Shown here: one piece after another, positions 8,921-17,065 of the stretch
Layout of the letters: each line of letters begins with the position of its first letter
How positions within the stretch are numbered: position 1 is the first letter of the stretch
NCBI GenBank assembly: GCA_963803545.1
Contig: CAWDMX010000001.1
Span: 372,001-436,000, forward strand
DNA: 64,000 nucleotides
Direction: 5' to 3'
Origin: Legionella_C sp963803545
GTDB lineage: Bacteria; Pseudomonadota; Gammaproteobacteria; Legionellales; Legionellaceae
The notes under the pieces: model-generated
Databases searched by the model: none
Seen by the model: only the letters and a program-made list of their open reading frames with translations
Told to the model about the DNA's origin: nothing
Translations under genes and position numbers: made by a program

Positions 8921-10227
8921 TATAGTGCCACCATTTGTCAAGACAGTTTCTCCAGCCTTTAATTACCCATAATCTAAGCAGCCATTAACTCCTGATGTGA
9001 CATACTTTTTATGTATACTTCCATTGGTTTCTCATAGCTGAGAGATTGATGGAAACGTCTACGATTATAAAAAGTAATATAATTATCTATTCCAGCTCTG
9101 AGCTCTTTTATCGACTTATGATCACTTAAATAAATATGTTCGTATTTGGCAGTACGCCAGAAGCGCTCAATTGCAATGTTATCAGTCGCACGGCCTTTGC
9201 CATCCATTGAAATTTGGATGCCGTTCTCACTTAAAAAGCTCGTGTGAACATGTGAAGTATACTGGCTACCCTGATCTGTATTAAAAATTTCAGGTTTACC
9301 ATAGTTTGCAATAGCATCCTTGAGCACATCCATGACCAGTGTGCTATCCATTGTATTCGACAGTTTATGCGATAAGATTGCTTTGGAGTGCCAATCAATC
9401 ACGGCTGCCAAATACATAAACCCACCATTAACGCGAACATAGGTGATATCTGTACTCCAAACCTGATTCGCCCTATTAATAACGATATCTTTGAGCAAAT
9501 AGGGGTACTTGCGATGCTCTGGGTTAGCAAGCGTTGTTTTAACTTCTTTCGTTGGATAAATGGTTTTTAGGCCAAGTTCACGCATACAGGAGCGGACTCG
9601 ATTAACGCCAACAGAAAAACCAGACTCTATCAGCTGCTGATGTACTTTACGATACCCATAAAAGGGTATTTCTGTATAAATGTCATCAATAGCCTGAAGC
9701 AGTACCATTTTTTCCCTGTTATCAACCTGGCTTTTATAGTACACATTGCTGCGGTTAATGGATAGCAGTTCACACTGCCTCACAACTGCTGGCGCTTTAA
9801 GCTTGGTATCTATCATCGACTTCCGGTCGCTATAGCCCAAGCTCTTCAACTTTTTTGATGCCCACTCCAACTCCGCCATTCGTTTGCCTAATTGGCGGTG
9901 AAGTTCATTCACTTCTTTTTCTTTCTGTGCCAGTGCATCCTTATACCCAGAGACAGCACTTTCAACATTAAATGCCAGACTTGCATTGGCTAGAAACGTC
10001 GCTTTCCAATCTTTCAACGACTTAGGGGCTACCTCATATTTGGAACATATCTGATTCAGTGTTTGCTCGCCTTCCAACAACTCAAGCACAACTTTTGTTT
10101 TAAAGTCAGCTGTGTATTTTTTGCCACGCTTTGACATCGATTAACTCCTTCTCTCTGTTTGCCCCAATTCTACAAAATGAGGATTTTAATTTACAGAGAA
10201 AGTGTCTGAAAAGTTGGTGGCATTATA
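8921..10227 (-). mobile_element. IS3-family insertion sequence with intact transposase
   Basis: 1307-bp element. The ends are a good inverted repeat: TATAGTGCCACCATTTGTCA at the left against the complement of the right end, TATAATGCCACCAACTTTTC. A 3-bp TTA is duplicated at 8918-8920 and 10228-10230. Deleting the element and one TTA restores a continuous reading frame in the interrupted kinase gene, which fixes the boundaries. It carries one full-length transposase frame. Confidence 0.9.
8974..10137 (-). CDS. IS3-family transposase (OrfA and OrfB fused in one frame)
   Basis: 387-residue DDE transposase. Residues 1-55 are the OrfA-like helix-turn-helix (YTADFKTKVVLELLEG, then ICSKYEVAPKSLKDWK), followed by a coiled coil of about 40 residues. 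The OrfB-like part begins near 110 and holds the catalytic core: Asp in WSTDITYV, Asp in NTDQGSQYTS, Glu in NIAIERFWRT. Most IS3 elements join OrfA and OrfB by frameshifting; here both lie in one uninterrupted frame. No lesion is visible, so the element may be active. The ATG at 10137 is preceded by a purine-rich stretch. Confidence 0.93.
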   Translation of the reverse strand: MSKRGKKYTADFKTKVVLELLEGEQTLNQICSKYEVAPKSLKDWKATFLANASLAFNVESAVSGYKDALAQKEKEVNELHRQLGKRMAELEWASKKLKSLGYSDRKSMIDTKLKAPAVVRQCELLSINRSNVYYKSQVDNREKMVLLQAIDDIYTEIPFYGYRKVHQQLIESGFSVGVNRVRSCMRELGLKTIYPTKEVKTTLANPEHRKYPYLLKDIVINRANQVWSTDITYVRVNGGFMYLAAVIDWHSKAILSHKLSNTMDSTLVMDVLKDAIANYGKPEIFNTDQGSQYTSHVHTSFLSENGIQISMDGKGRATDNIAIERFWRTAKYEHIYLSDHKSIKELRAGIDNYITFYNRRRFHQSLSYEKPMEVYIKSMSHQELMAA

Positions 10228-10318
10228 TTATTAGAATAGGCAAGCCGTACCATTTTCTTAACCAGGCCCTCTGTTAGTGCGCAGGTGACGCTTGTTTTTT
10301 CCCAATCAGCTTTAAACA

Positions 10319-11602
10319 TTACAAGCTCCGCTTTAAAAAGCTGCAGCTAGAATTTCGCGTATAGCCTAGCCTCTCAAAATCAACTACATATCCCAATTTT
10401 TCATAGAATAATTTAGCACCCTGAAAACTCATTGTAGCAACCGTTGCTACAGAGCATTCTGATTTGCGGCCATAATCATGTACTTGCATCATCAATTTAT
10501 GTCCTAAACCGCTCTTGCGATGATCAGGATGTACCCATAATTGATCTGTATAAATGCTGCCAAAGATAACACTCCCATTGCAGCCTGCTATGATTTGATT
10601 GTGTTCATCGCGCAAAAAAAAAGCAAAGGGATGAGCTTCGCCAAACTCAGGCGTTTCTTGATTAATTTTTTGCGTCAGAAAATCGATATCAGTTGCTATT
10701 GGAGATTTAGTGAATTCTATCTCTTGCAACCTTATGGGCTTTTCTAGTAACGCTAAGCGATAATTACCGATTTTCTTAAAGCCAATTGCAAGGTAAGCTT
10801 TTATTGCTGCTGAATTATCGGTAAATAATATTGTTTGTTTTGTCCCCTTAAGTTTTTCCTGTTGCAAAGTATAGGCAAGAAGCAGTCTTGCAAAGCCCTG
10901 ATTTCGATATTCAGGAGGAGTCCAAACAGGGCCCACTTGAACCATATCTGCAAAACGGGCGTTAAAAGCACTTAAAGCTACCGGGGTTTCATCTAATAAT
11001 AAAACCCAGCTATCATTTTTCTGAAGACGTAAATTCCAATGTTCTTGAACTTGCTTTTCTAAGGTTTCATCATTCAAGGCTCCTAACGCTTCAATATCGT
11101 AACTTTTCATCCATTCGATTAATATACTTTTGGGTACATCTTGTGCGGATACAGCCTTCATGTTGCTCGGAATATTAAGCTCATTTAAAGCTTCGAGATT
11201 GATTTCATATAGCTCTTTATTACTATTAATCCTGAAACTACACTCTGATAGACCAAGCTTCTTGATTACATGTTCTGCTTGAATGTTGGGACCTAAAATC
11301 CCTGCTGCTGGCCTGCTAATATTCTTTTTGAGATGCAATATAAGCTTTTCTAATACATCATGACCTTCGGCGTGCATCATGACATTGCCATTCCAATAAT
11401 GAACAATAACGCCAAGTAGCCGCTCTAAATGACTATCATGCTTATCAAAATAACCAAAATATTCGCCTTCAAAATCTGCACCTTTATAGTCAATTCCCGC
11501 AGCTTTGAGGTTGCTGCAAATAAACATACATTCCGCTTTATGGGGATCTAAATATTCTTCTAGCACCTGTGTATCTTGGCTTTTTAGCAATCTTATGTTC
11601 AT
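10319..11602 (-). CDS. Protein with two GNAT acetyltransferase domains
   Basis: 427 residues. A divergent N-terminal region (1-150) may be a degenerate third acetyltransferase fold. The first clear GNAT domain has the acetyl-CoA loop in VQVGPVWTPPEYRNQGFARLLL (near 220-240) and ends in a typical AIKAYLAIGFKKIGNYRL strand. The second has TDQLWVHPDHRKSGLGHKLM (near 355-375) and AKLFYEKLGYVVDFERLG at the end. Both have the R/Q-x-x-G-x-A/G pattern expected for CoA binding. It should acetylate a small molecule or protein amine, but the substrate is unknown. Its stop codon overlaps the ATG of the broken APH-like kinase gene, so the two formed a coupled pair, reminiscent of antibiotic-modifying enzyme pairs. 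An IS630 element sits 49 bp upstream of the start and may affect expression. Confidence 0.85.
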   Translation of the reverse strand: MNIRLLKSQDTQVLEEYLDPHKAECMFICSNLKAAGIDYKGADFEGEYFGYFDKHDSHLERLLGVIVHYWNGNVMMHAEGHDVLEKLILHLKKNISRPAAGILGPNIQAEHVIKKLGLSECSFRINSNKELYEINLEALNELNIPSNMKAVSAQDVPKSILIEWMKSYDIEALGALNDETLEKQVQEHWNLRLQKNDSWVLLLDETPVALSAFNARFADMVQVGPVWTPPEYRNQGFARLLLAYTLQQEKLKGTKQTILFTDNSAAIKAYLAIGFKKIGNYRLALLEKPIRLQEIEFTKSPIATDIDFLTQKINQETPEFGEAHPFAFFLRDEHNQIIAGCNGSVIFGSIYTDQLWVHPDHRKSGLGHKLMMQVHDYGRKSECSVATVATMSFQGAKLFYEKLGYVVDFERLGYTRNSSCSFLKRSL

Positions 11603-11651
11603 ATTTCATTCTCATAAATTCGTTTCAATTCATCTATCTTGCCATGTGTTA

Positions 11652-12572
11652 TAGTCGTTTGATTTCTAAATGATCGATTGAAAAGCATGATCAATAGCTC
11701 CAGCTAAGTTATTAAATTGGCCTATTATTTTTTTTATATTAGCTTTTAAATTAGCCCAAAATTGTTCGATTGGATTCAAATCTGGTGAATAAGGAGGAAG
11801 AAATAATAGCGTGCATTGAGCATCTGCAATTATTTTTTTAGTTTTCTCGGACTTATGGAATGCTGCATTATCCATAATAATGATGTGTCCCGGGCCTAAA
11901 GCAGGTAAAAGAAACGTCTCTAGCCAAAAATTGAATAGATTGGTATCGCAAGTACCTTGATAACAGAGTGGAGCAACTATCTTTTTGCCAAGCAAACCGG
12001 CAATAAAGCTCTCTCTAGCGTAGCGTTTTCCTGATACTTCTCCTAACACAGGTTGCCCCCGTTTTCCCCATCCATACTCACGTGATATAAATTTATCAAT
12101 GCCCGACTCATCAATATAAACGCATTGTGCTTTAGGGTATTTTGTGAGCTCGGCTAGAAATAACTGGCGCTTTTCCTCGTCTCTTTCTACGTAGAGCGAA
12201 GTCTTTTTTTTCGAGTCATTTTAAGACGGCATAAAGCACGCCATACCCCAGACTCCGTTGCTTCGAAATGCGTGGCTATTTCACTTAAATAAGCGTCAGG
12301 ATTCGCATCCATATACGATTAGAGTACCTCATCCTTTAGTTTATAGGGTAAATTAGCCCTGATGCTAGGGGATATTGTACCTAGTTGTTCTTGTCTACTT
12401 CTCCATCGCTGAATCGATGAACGACTTACATTGAATAGTTCACAGGCTGTCTTAATCAGACCTCCTGAATCAATGTATTTCATAACTATTGTTCTTATAT
12501 CTGTGGAATGACTCATAATTAAAATTAAAAATTATAACACAACTTACAAGTCATTTTGATGTCAAAATACTA
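11652..12572 (-). mobile_element. IS630-family insertion sequence, copy B
   Basis: 921-bp copy differing from copy A at only a few positions. TA dinucleotides flank it at 11650-11651 and 12573-12574, matching the IS630 target duplication. Its ends pair as an imperfect inverted repeat (TAGTCGTTTGATTTC against the complement of GTCAAAATACTA). It lies between the GNAT gene and the orphan membrane protein gene without obviously breaking either. Confidence 0.92.
11666..12516 (-). pseudogene. IS630-family transposase with a nonsense codon (copy B)
   Basis: Same gene as in copy A, with the A8 slippery run intact. At about 12319-12321 a CAA Gln codon of copy A is TAA here, stopping the first frame after 65 residues (ending KLKDEVL). 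The catalytic second frame from 12049 down to 11666 is still open, with IIMDNAAFH and NPIEQFW. One more visible change turns PEAQC into PKAQC. The element could move only if copy A supplied transposase. Confidence 0.85.
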
Positions 12573-12592
12573 TACATTGCGCGCATTTTTTT

Positions 12593-13810
12593 TCAGTAAG
12601 GTTGTGCTTCATAGTAATCGCAATTCCTTTGGTCAAACTCATTTTTAAATTTTTGAATTTTATCAGCATCAAAAACTGCATCAGCCGTGAAAAAGCTGTC
12701 TTTGCAACTATGGTATTTTATTATATTCTCTTTAATTGCTTTAGCTTTCTGTGACGTCGTAATTACAACAACAGGCGCTCTTTTTGGCAGTCCTATTCCA
12801 GCACGATTAAACAAAGCAAACTTTGTTAAATCGTGATATGGGTTTGAGTTCTGACTGTTACCACTAACATCATAAAGTTCATTTGCTTTTTTATTTACAA
12901 TTCGTTCGTCTTCTGGGGCAAAATTAATTAGGCGCCTTACTGACTTACCTCCTTGTAATTGTTCTACCGTAGATAAAAAAGTACTTTTATTAAAAGTAGT
13001 TATCGTTTGCTTGATTGACTGATAAAGAAACGCTATTGGCGAGAGCGTTATATGCTTTAAAAAATTTAAGCCGGTATCAACACAACCCTCAATCGTGCTA
13101 CTTAATAGCCGCAGTGGTAAAAATAATAAAGCTGAAAGACTTTTTAATCCTATTCGCAACCCATTTGATGGTCCTCGCCTTGAGCTACCTATTTCAAAAG
13201 TAGTATCTATCGTACGATGGATGAATGTTAACAAGGAGGTTATCAAACGCACAGGATTAATGACTGTATGAATTATGTTTAACGTAGCCTCACCCAACGT
13301 TTCAGCAGTAAAAATATCGCTTAATACAGGAAGTCTTAGTAACAACCTTATAAACTGCTCTTTTCTACTGAACATAATATTATTGTTAGCCGTACGCAAG
13401 ACGGTTGAATACTTTGAAAAGAATTGGTCCAGAAAGAAAAAAGGGGTTGTACGTAGAAAATGTATTGTCTTTTCAAAAAGCATAAGTTCTTTATTTTTTG
13501 CTAGTTTATCAAAGATAAAAGATTCTAATTCTAGTGATGATACAACTACATCTTTTCTTAATTGAAACGCCTTTGTCCCGGGAATAAGCGATGCAATAAT
13601 ACCTAAACCAAACGAACGTTGAACATAAAATTCGTAAGCATTTTTAGTCATAAACAATTGACATATTTCATCAGGATAGTAATCAAGAGCGCTATAAAGG
13701 TAACCACTTTTTTTTTGATAAAGACTTAAAGCAGATGCCAGTTTCTTGTTAGAGGTAGTAGAGGGCATTAGAAATGTAAAAGGAATATCAATTAAATCGG
13801 TGAATTTCAT
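12593..13810 (-). CDS. Orphan hydrophobic protein, possible membrane-targeted effector
   Basis: 405 residues, no domain recognised. The N-terminal 150 residues are mixed; residues 165-285 hold several hydrophobic helices (INPVRLITSLLTFIHR, SLSALLFLPLRLLS, LSPIAFLYQSIKQ). The C-terminal 100 residues are soluble and charged. Its layout and short matches resemble the 660-residue protein at 26329-28311: INPVRL against INPFRL, LPKRAPVV against MPSRVAVE, and a similar ending. No signal peptide. In a Legionellales genome such proteins are often Dot/Icm substrates, but that is inference. Two palindromic elements lie just upstream and the IS630 copy B ends 20 bp after the stop codon. Confidence 0.7.
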   Translation of the reverse strand: MKFTDLIDIPFTFLMPSTTSNKKLASALSLYQKKSGYLYSALDYYPDEICQLFMTKNAYEFYVQRSFGLGIIASLIPGTKAFQLRKDVVVSSLELESFIFDKLAKNKELMLFEKTIHFLRTTPFFFLDQFFSKYSTVLRTANNNIMFSRKEQFIRLLLRLPVLSDIFTAETLGEATLNIIHTVINPVRLITSLLTFIHRTIDTTFEIGSSRRGPSNGLRIGLKSLSALLFLPLRLLSSTIEGCVDTGLNFLKHITLSPIAFLYQSIKQTITTFNKSTFLSTVEQLQGGKSVRRLINFAPEDERIVNKKANELYDVSGNSQNSNPYHDLTKFALFNRAGIGLPKRAPVVVITTSQKAKAIKENIIKYHSCKDSFFTADAVFDADKIQKFKNEFDQRNCDYYEAQPY

Positions 13811-13830
13811 TTTTGCTCTTTATTAATGAA

Positions 13831-13899
13831 TAGTGGCCACTATTTTATCAGTTTATACTATAAAAGCAAGTGTGATTTTTATAGTATAAACTGATAAAA
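13831..13899. repeat. Nested palindromes upstream of the orphan membrane gene
   Basis: A perfect 12-bp palindrome (TAGTGGCCACTA, 13831-13842) is followed at once by a 23-bp perfect inverted repeat (arms 13843-13865 and 13877-13899, beginning TTTTATCAGTTTATAC) around an 11-bp spacer. It starts 20 bp upstream of the start codon of the minus-strand gene. It could be an operator, an RNA hairpin in the leader, or the stub of a small mobile element. Confidence 0.8.
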
Positions 13900-13953
13900 A
13901 GGAAAAAATAGCTTCCATTAAAAACCTGCTAGGTGCTATTGTGGCGAAGTATC

Positions 13954-13974
13954 ATCTAGTCTGAGCTAATACAT
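13954..13974. repeat. Short dispersed repeat, copy 1
   Basis: A 21-bp sequence (contains GTCTGAGCTAATACAT) is identical to 30691-30711. Flanks differ. Origin unknown; perhaps the end of an extinct mobile element. Confidence 0.6.
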
Positions 13975-14086
13975 GTCTTTAAAAATAATTAAAAACGGTA
14001 TCAGAACCGCGCCCGAGGTTTGTTTATTGTCGCTCATGCAAAATTGCTGACAAAGCCAATTACTACGCTCTGCCAACAAGCAAAAC

Positions 14087-14311
14087 TTAATTGTTTTCAC
14101 CAATCAACCAGGATGCTGTTACTTCTAATTCATCCGCCAAGCGTTGAACCACCTCAGGCTCTGGCACCATACCGTTTAGTATAGAGTCGGCTTTAGAGAC
14201 CGGTATTTTTAGCCATTTTGAGACGGCAGCGCTGCGCTCGTTAAGTGGGGTGGGTAAATCCATCGTATCAAGCTCTGCATTTAATCGTTCAGCAAACATT
14301 TTATTAGGCAT
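14087..14311 (-). CDS. Small XRE/Cro-like helix-turn-helix regulator
   Basis: 74 residues, essentially one DNA-binding domain: FAERLNAELDTM, then RSAAVSKWLKIPVSKADSILNG as the helix-turn-helix, then PEPEVVQRLADELEVTASWLIGE, which matches the C-terminal part of phage-repressor-like Cro/C1 domains. AAGGAG is well spaced before the ATG at 14309-14311. It is divergent from the cysteine synthase gene and could regulate it, but no operator is obvious. Target genes unknown. Confidence 0.8.
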   Translation of the reverse strand: MPNKMFAERLNAELDTMDLPTPLNERSAAVSKWLKIPVSKADSILNGMVPEPEVVQRLADELEVTASWLIGENN

Positions 14312-14439
14312 TTTTTTCTCCTTTTTAGCGAATTTTTATTTATGATAAGTCTATAGCAGATAAATTGCTTATCTGCACGGATTATCTACGAGCGTTGATC
14401 TATAATGAAGCCGACACTTTCAAGGAAACAAGGAATAGT

Positions 14440-15414
14440 ATGATTTATAACAGTATTTTAGAAACCATTGGCAGAACACCCGTTGTAAAAATTAACCGAA
14501 TTGCTAAAAATTTGTCGGCAAGCGTGTACGCCAAGTGTGAATTTTTCAATCCTGGTGGCTCGGTGAAAGATAGAATTGGCTACCGTATGGTGCAACAGGC
14601 CGCGGCCATGGGGCAAATTTCGCCTGGGGACACTCTAATTGAGCCAACCTCCGGAAACACCGGTATTGGCATTGCATTAGCCGGCGCGATACTGGGTTAT
14701 AAAGTAATTATCACCATGCCTGAGAAAATGAGTCAGGAAAAACAATCCGTTTTGGAGCGCTTAGGCGCCACCATCTATCGAACCCCAACAGAGGTAGGTT
14801 CTGAGCATCCCGATAGCCATATATCGCTAGCAAAAAAATTACACCAGCAAATTGCACACTCCCATATTCTTGATCAATACGCCAATCCTAATAATCCCAA
14901 CGCGCATTATTACGGAACTGCAGAAGAAATTATTAGCGATTTCGGCATGGATTTGCACATGGTTGTTGCCGGTGTTGGAACCGGTGGCACCATAACCGGT
15001 ATTGCCAAACGGCTTAAAGAGTACAATCCCGCCATCCTTATTGTCGGAGTCGACCCTCACGGCTCTATTCTTGGCGGTGGGGAGGAGGTTAGGCCTTATG
15101 AAGTTGAAGGCATTGGTTATGATTTTTTCCCCGACGTACTCAATAATGGCTTGATTGATAGATACATAAAAGTACACGACCGCGATTCATTTTCCATGGC
15201 TCGGCGTCTCATTAAAGACGAGGGCTTGCTGATTGGTGGCTCATCCGGAGCGGCTATGGCAGGGGCGTTAAAGGCCGCAGAAGTGTTAACCGCTAACCAA
15301 AAGTGCCTGGTTTTATTACCGGACTCTGTTCGCAATTACATGTCCAAATTTGCAACCGATGCATGGATGAGTGAGCACGGCTTTGCTATTGAAGAACCGC
15401 ATGGCTTTGGCTAA
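14440..15414 (+). CDS. cysK: Cysteine synthase (O-acetylserine sulfhydrylase)
   Basis: PLP-dependent enzyme that makes L-cysteine from O-acetylserine and sulfide (324 residues). Seen: the PLP-Lys in NPGGSVKDRIGY (near residue 43), the substrate loop PTSGNTGIGIALA, the phosphate cradle GTGGTITG, and the terminal GGSSGAAM segment. The ATG at 14440 gives the expected start MIYNSILETIGRTPVV; upstream in-frame starts would add unrelated residues. CysK and CysM cannot be told apart safely, and a cystathionine beta-synthase-like role without the CBS domain is possible. The 3' end overlaps convergent recN by 29 bp. Confidence 0.9.
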   Translation: MIYNSILETIGRTPVVKINRIAKNLSASVYAKCEFFNPGGSVKDRIGYRMVQQAAAMGQISPGDTLIEPTSGNTGIGIALAGAILGYKVIITMPEKMSQEKQSVLERLGATIYRTPTEVGSEHPDSHISLAKKLHQQIAHSHILDQYANPNNPNAHYYGTAEEIISDFGMDLHMVVAGVGTGGTITGIAKRLKEYNPAILIVGVDPHGSILGGGEEVRPYEVEGIGYDFFPDVLNNGLIDRYIKVHDRDSFSMARRLIKDEGLLIGGSSGAAMAGALKAAEVLTANQKCLVLLPDSVRNYMSKFATDAWMSEHGFAIEEPHGFG

Positions 15415-17062
15415 GAAGCTCTTTTGCGTGCAGGCGCGTTTGCTCAGTAATCGTTAAACCGCCTAACATGCGCGCAATTTCATCAACCCTCTCGCGCTCA
15501 TTAACCGCAACAATGCTCGAATAGGTGTTTTGCTCGTCGCTTGATTTTTCTACCACAAAATGTTGGTGCGCAGCGGAGGCTACCTGTGGTTGATGGGTTA
15601 CGCAAAAAATTTGCAGCCGCTGGCCTAATTTACGCAGCAAGCGGCCTACAAGTGCGGCCGTTGCACCACCAATTCCCACATCCACCTCATCAAATAAAAG
15701 AGTGGGCGTGCTCCCGCGCTCGGCGGTTACCATTTGAATGGCTAAACTAATTCGGGAAAGCTCGCCGCCAGAGGCCACCTTGCTCAATAAATCAAACGGC
15801 ATTCCGGGGTTGGTGCTAACCTTATACTCTACCTTATCCATGCCATGGGCCTGCATTTTATCGACCGCGCTCATATCAATGCGCACCCGGCCTTTGGGCA
15901 TGCCCAGTTGTTGAATAATGCTCGTGATTTCCTGAGCCAACTTATCCGCAGATTGGGTGCGAACTGCGGTTAATTTTTCAGCCGATTGCTGATAATCAAC
16001 GCATGCTTGCTGATAGGCTTCTTCTAGATTTTTAATGGCGTCATCGGCGTCGATAATTTGTTGCCATTCCTGCTGCAATCGACGCAGTTCATCGGCCAGT
16101 TCGTCGGCATCAACCTGGTATTTACGCGCGGCTGAATGCAACAGCCGAATGCGCTCTTCCACTTCATGCAGGCGCTCGGGGTCCAGCGCTACGTGGTTAC
16201 TAAAGTGGTGGATTTCAGACAGTGCTTCTTCGCATTGAATGGTCGCTGTGGCAATTAGTTCCACGGTGTTGCTGATGCTTTTATGCTCCTGCGGCATCTG
16301 CTGTAAAAGATGGCTAACGTGATTGAGCTGGCTAATGATGGTGGGCTCTTGCTCGTCATTTAGCAACTGCTCTATCTGCTGGGTTGCTTGCAAATAATCT
16401 TTAGCGTGATGCAGCATTTGATGCTCTTGGCTGAGTGTTTGCATTTCGTTATGGACAATATTTAAGCTTTCTAACTCATCAATTTGAAAGCGCAGCAGTT
16501 CTAAACGCTCTTTATGCTGTTGCCTGTTGTGTAAATGTTGCAATTCCTGAGAAAATTTTTGCACGCCCCGATAGTGGCTTTGCACTTGCTGTAAAGCTTC
16601 GCTGTCTTTTGCGTAATTGTCTAATTGCCTGCGATGGGTTGCATGCTGCATCAAAGTCTGATGGTGGTGCTGCCCATGAATGTGCACCAACATTTCACTC
16701 AGCTCTTTAATTTTTTGCACAGGAAACGGGTGGCCATTGATGTAGGATTTAGAACGCCCTTCTTTGTACAAAACCCGGCGTAAGATTACCTCGGCGTTAT
16801 CAAAGTCAACGGCGTGCTCGTAGAGCCATGCAGCAGGTTCGGCCCCTGGGTCTAGTTGAAAGGTTGCGCTAATGAGACATTTATCTTCATGCTGGCGAAT
16901 GACACCCGCATCGGCTCGACCGCCCAAAGCCAGCATCAAGGCGTCAATCATTATTGATTTACCAGCGCCGGTTTCTCCGGTAAAGGCGGTCATTCCATTG
17001 GCAAAATCCAATTCAAGCTGTTTAACAATAACAAAATTTTCAATGTATAGTGTTGTGAGCAT
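15386..17062 (-). CDS. recN: DNA repair protein RecN
   Basis: SMC-like ATPase for double-strand break repair, 558 residues. Walker A GETGAGKS is at 29-36, long coiled-coil segments fill about 150-370, and the C-terminal head holds the signature ASGGELSRISLA and Walker B LLFDEVDVGIGG. It starts 3 bp after the stop of nadK; the nadK-recN order is common in gammaproteobacteria, so the two are likely one transcript. In E. coli recN is SOS-controlled, but I see no LexA box directly before this gene, as expected for a downstream position in an operon. The 3' end overlaps the convergent cysK/M gene by 29 bp. Confidence 0.96.
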   Translation of the reverse strand: MLTTLYIENFVIVKQLELDFANGMTAFTGETGAGKSIMIDALMLALGGRADAGVIRQHEDKCLISATFQLDPGAEPAAWLYEHAVDFDNAEVILRRVLYKEGRSKSYINGHPFPVQKIKELSEMLVHIHGQHHHQTLMQHATHRRQLDNYAKDSEALQQVQSHYRGVQKFSQELQHLHNRQQHKERLELLRFQIDELESLNIVHNEMQTLSQEHQMLHHAKDYLQATQQIEQLLNDEQEPTIISQLNHVSHLLQQMPQEHKSISNTVELIATATIQCEEALSEIHHFSNHVALDPERLHEVEERIRLLHSAARKYQVDADELADELRRLQQEWQQIIDADDAIKNLEEAYQQACVDYQQSAEKLTAVRTQSADKLAQEITSIIQQLGMPKGRVRIDMSAVDKMQAHGMDKVEYKVSTNPGMPFDLLSKVASGGELSRISLAIQMVTAERGSTPTLLFDEVDVGIGGATAALVGRLLRKLGQRLQIFCVTHQPQVASAAHQHFVVEKSSDEQNTYSSIVAVNERERVDEIARMLGGLTITEQTRLHAKELLSQSHAVLQ

Positions 17063-17065
17063 AAT

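Larger units (their letters stand above)
8824..10319 (-). pseudogene. 5' fragment of an aminoglycoside-phosphotransferase-like kinase gene, split by an IS3 element
   Basis: An ATG at 10317-10319 overlaps the stop of the GNAT gene (TAATG). Thirty codons follow to the IS (MFKADWEKTSVTCALTEG...). Removing the IS (8921-10227) and one copy of the 3-bp TTA duplication joins the frame exactly to LICYELIAGGCANLNFKVLL and EGEKHPLILH. The GGCANLN motif is the nucleotide-binding loop seen at the start of APH/choline-kinase-fold proteins. After LILH, near 8824, the similarity ends and the hydrolase signal peptide begins, so the catalytic domain was deleted. Originally the gene was probably translationally coupled to the GNAT protein. 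Substrate unknown. Confidence 0.7.

Noticed and set aside
8836..8934. N-terminal extension of the hydrolase frame starting at ATG 8934
   Set aside because: The ATG lies inside the IS3 terminal repeat and the next codons encode part of the broken APH-like kinase, so the extension is a product of rearrangement.
13843..13899. Inverted repeat as an IS630-derived MITE
   Set aside because: The arms share TATAGTAT with the IS630 end, but in the opposite orientation to that expected of element termini, and no TA duplication fits.
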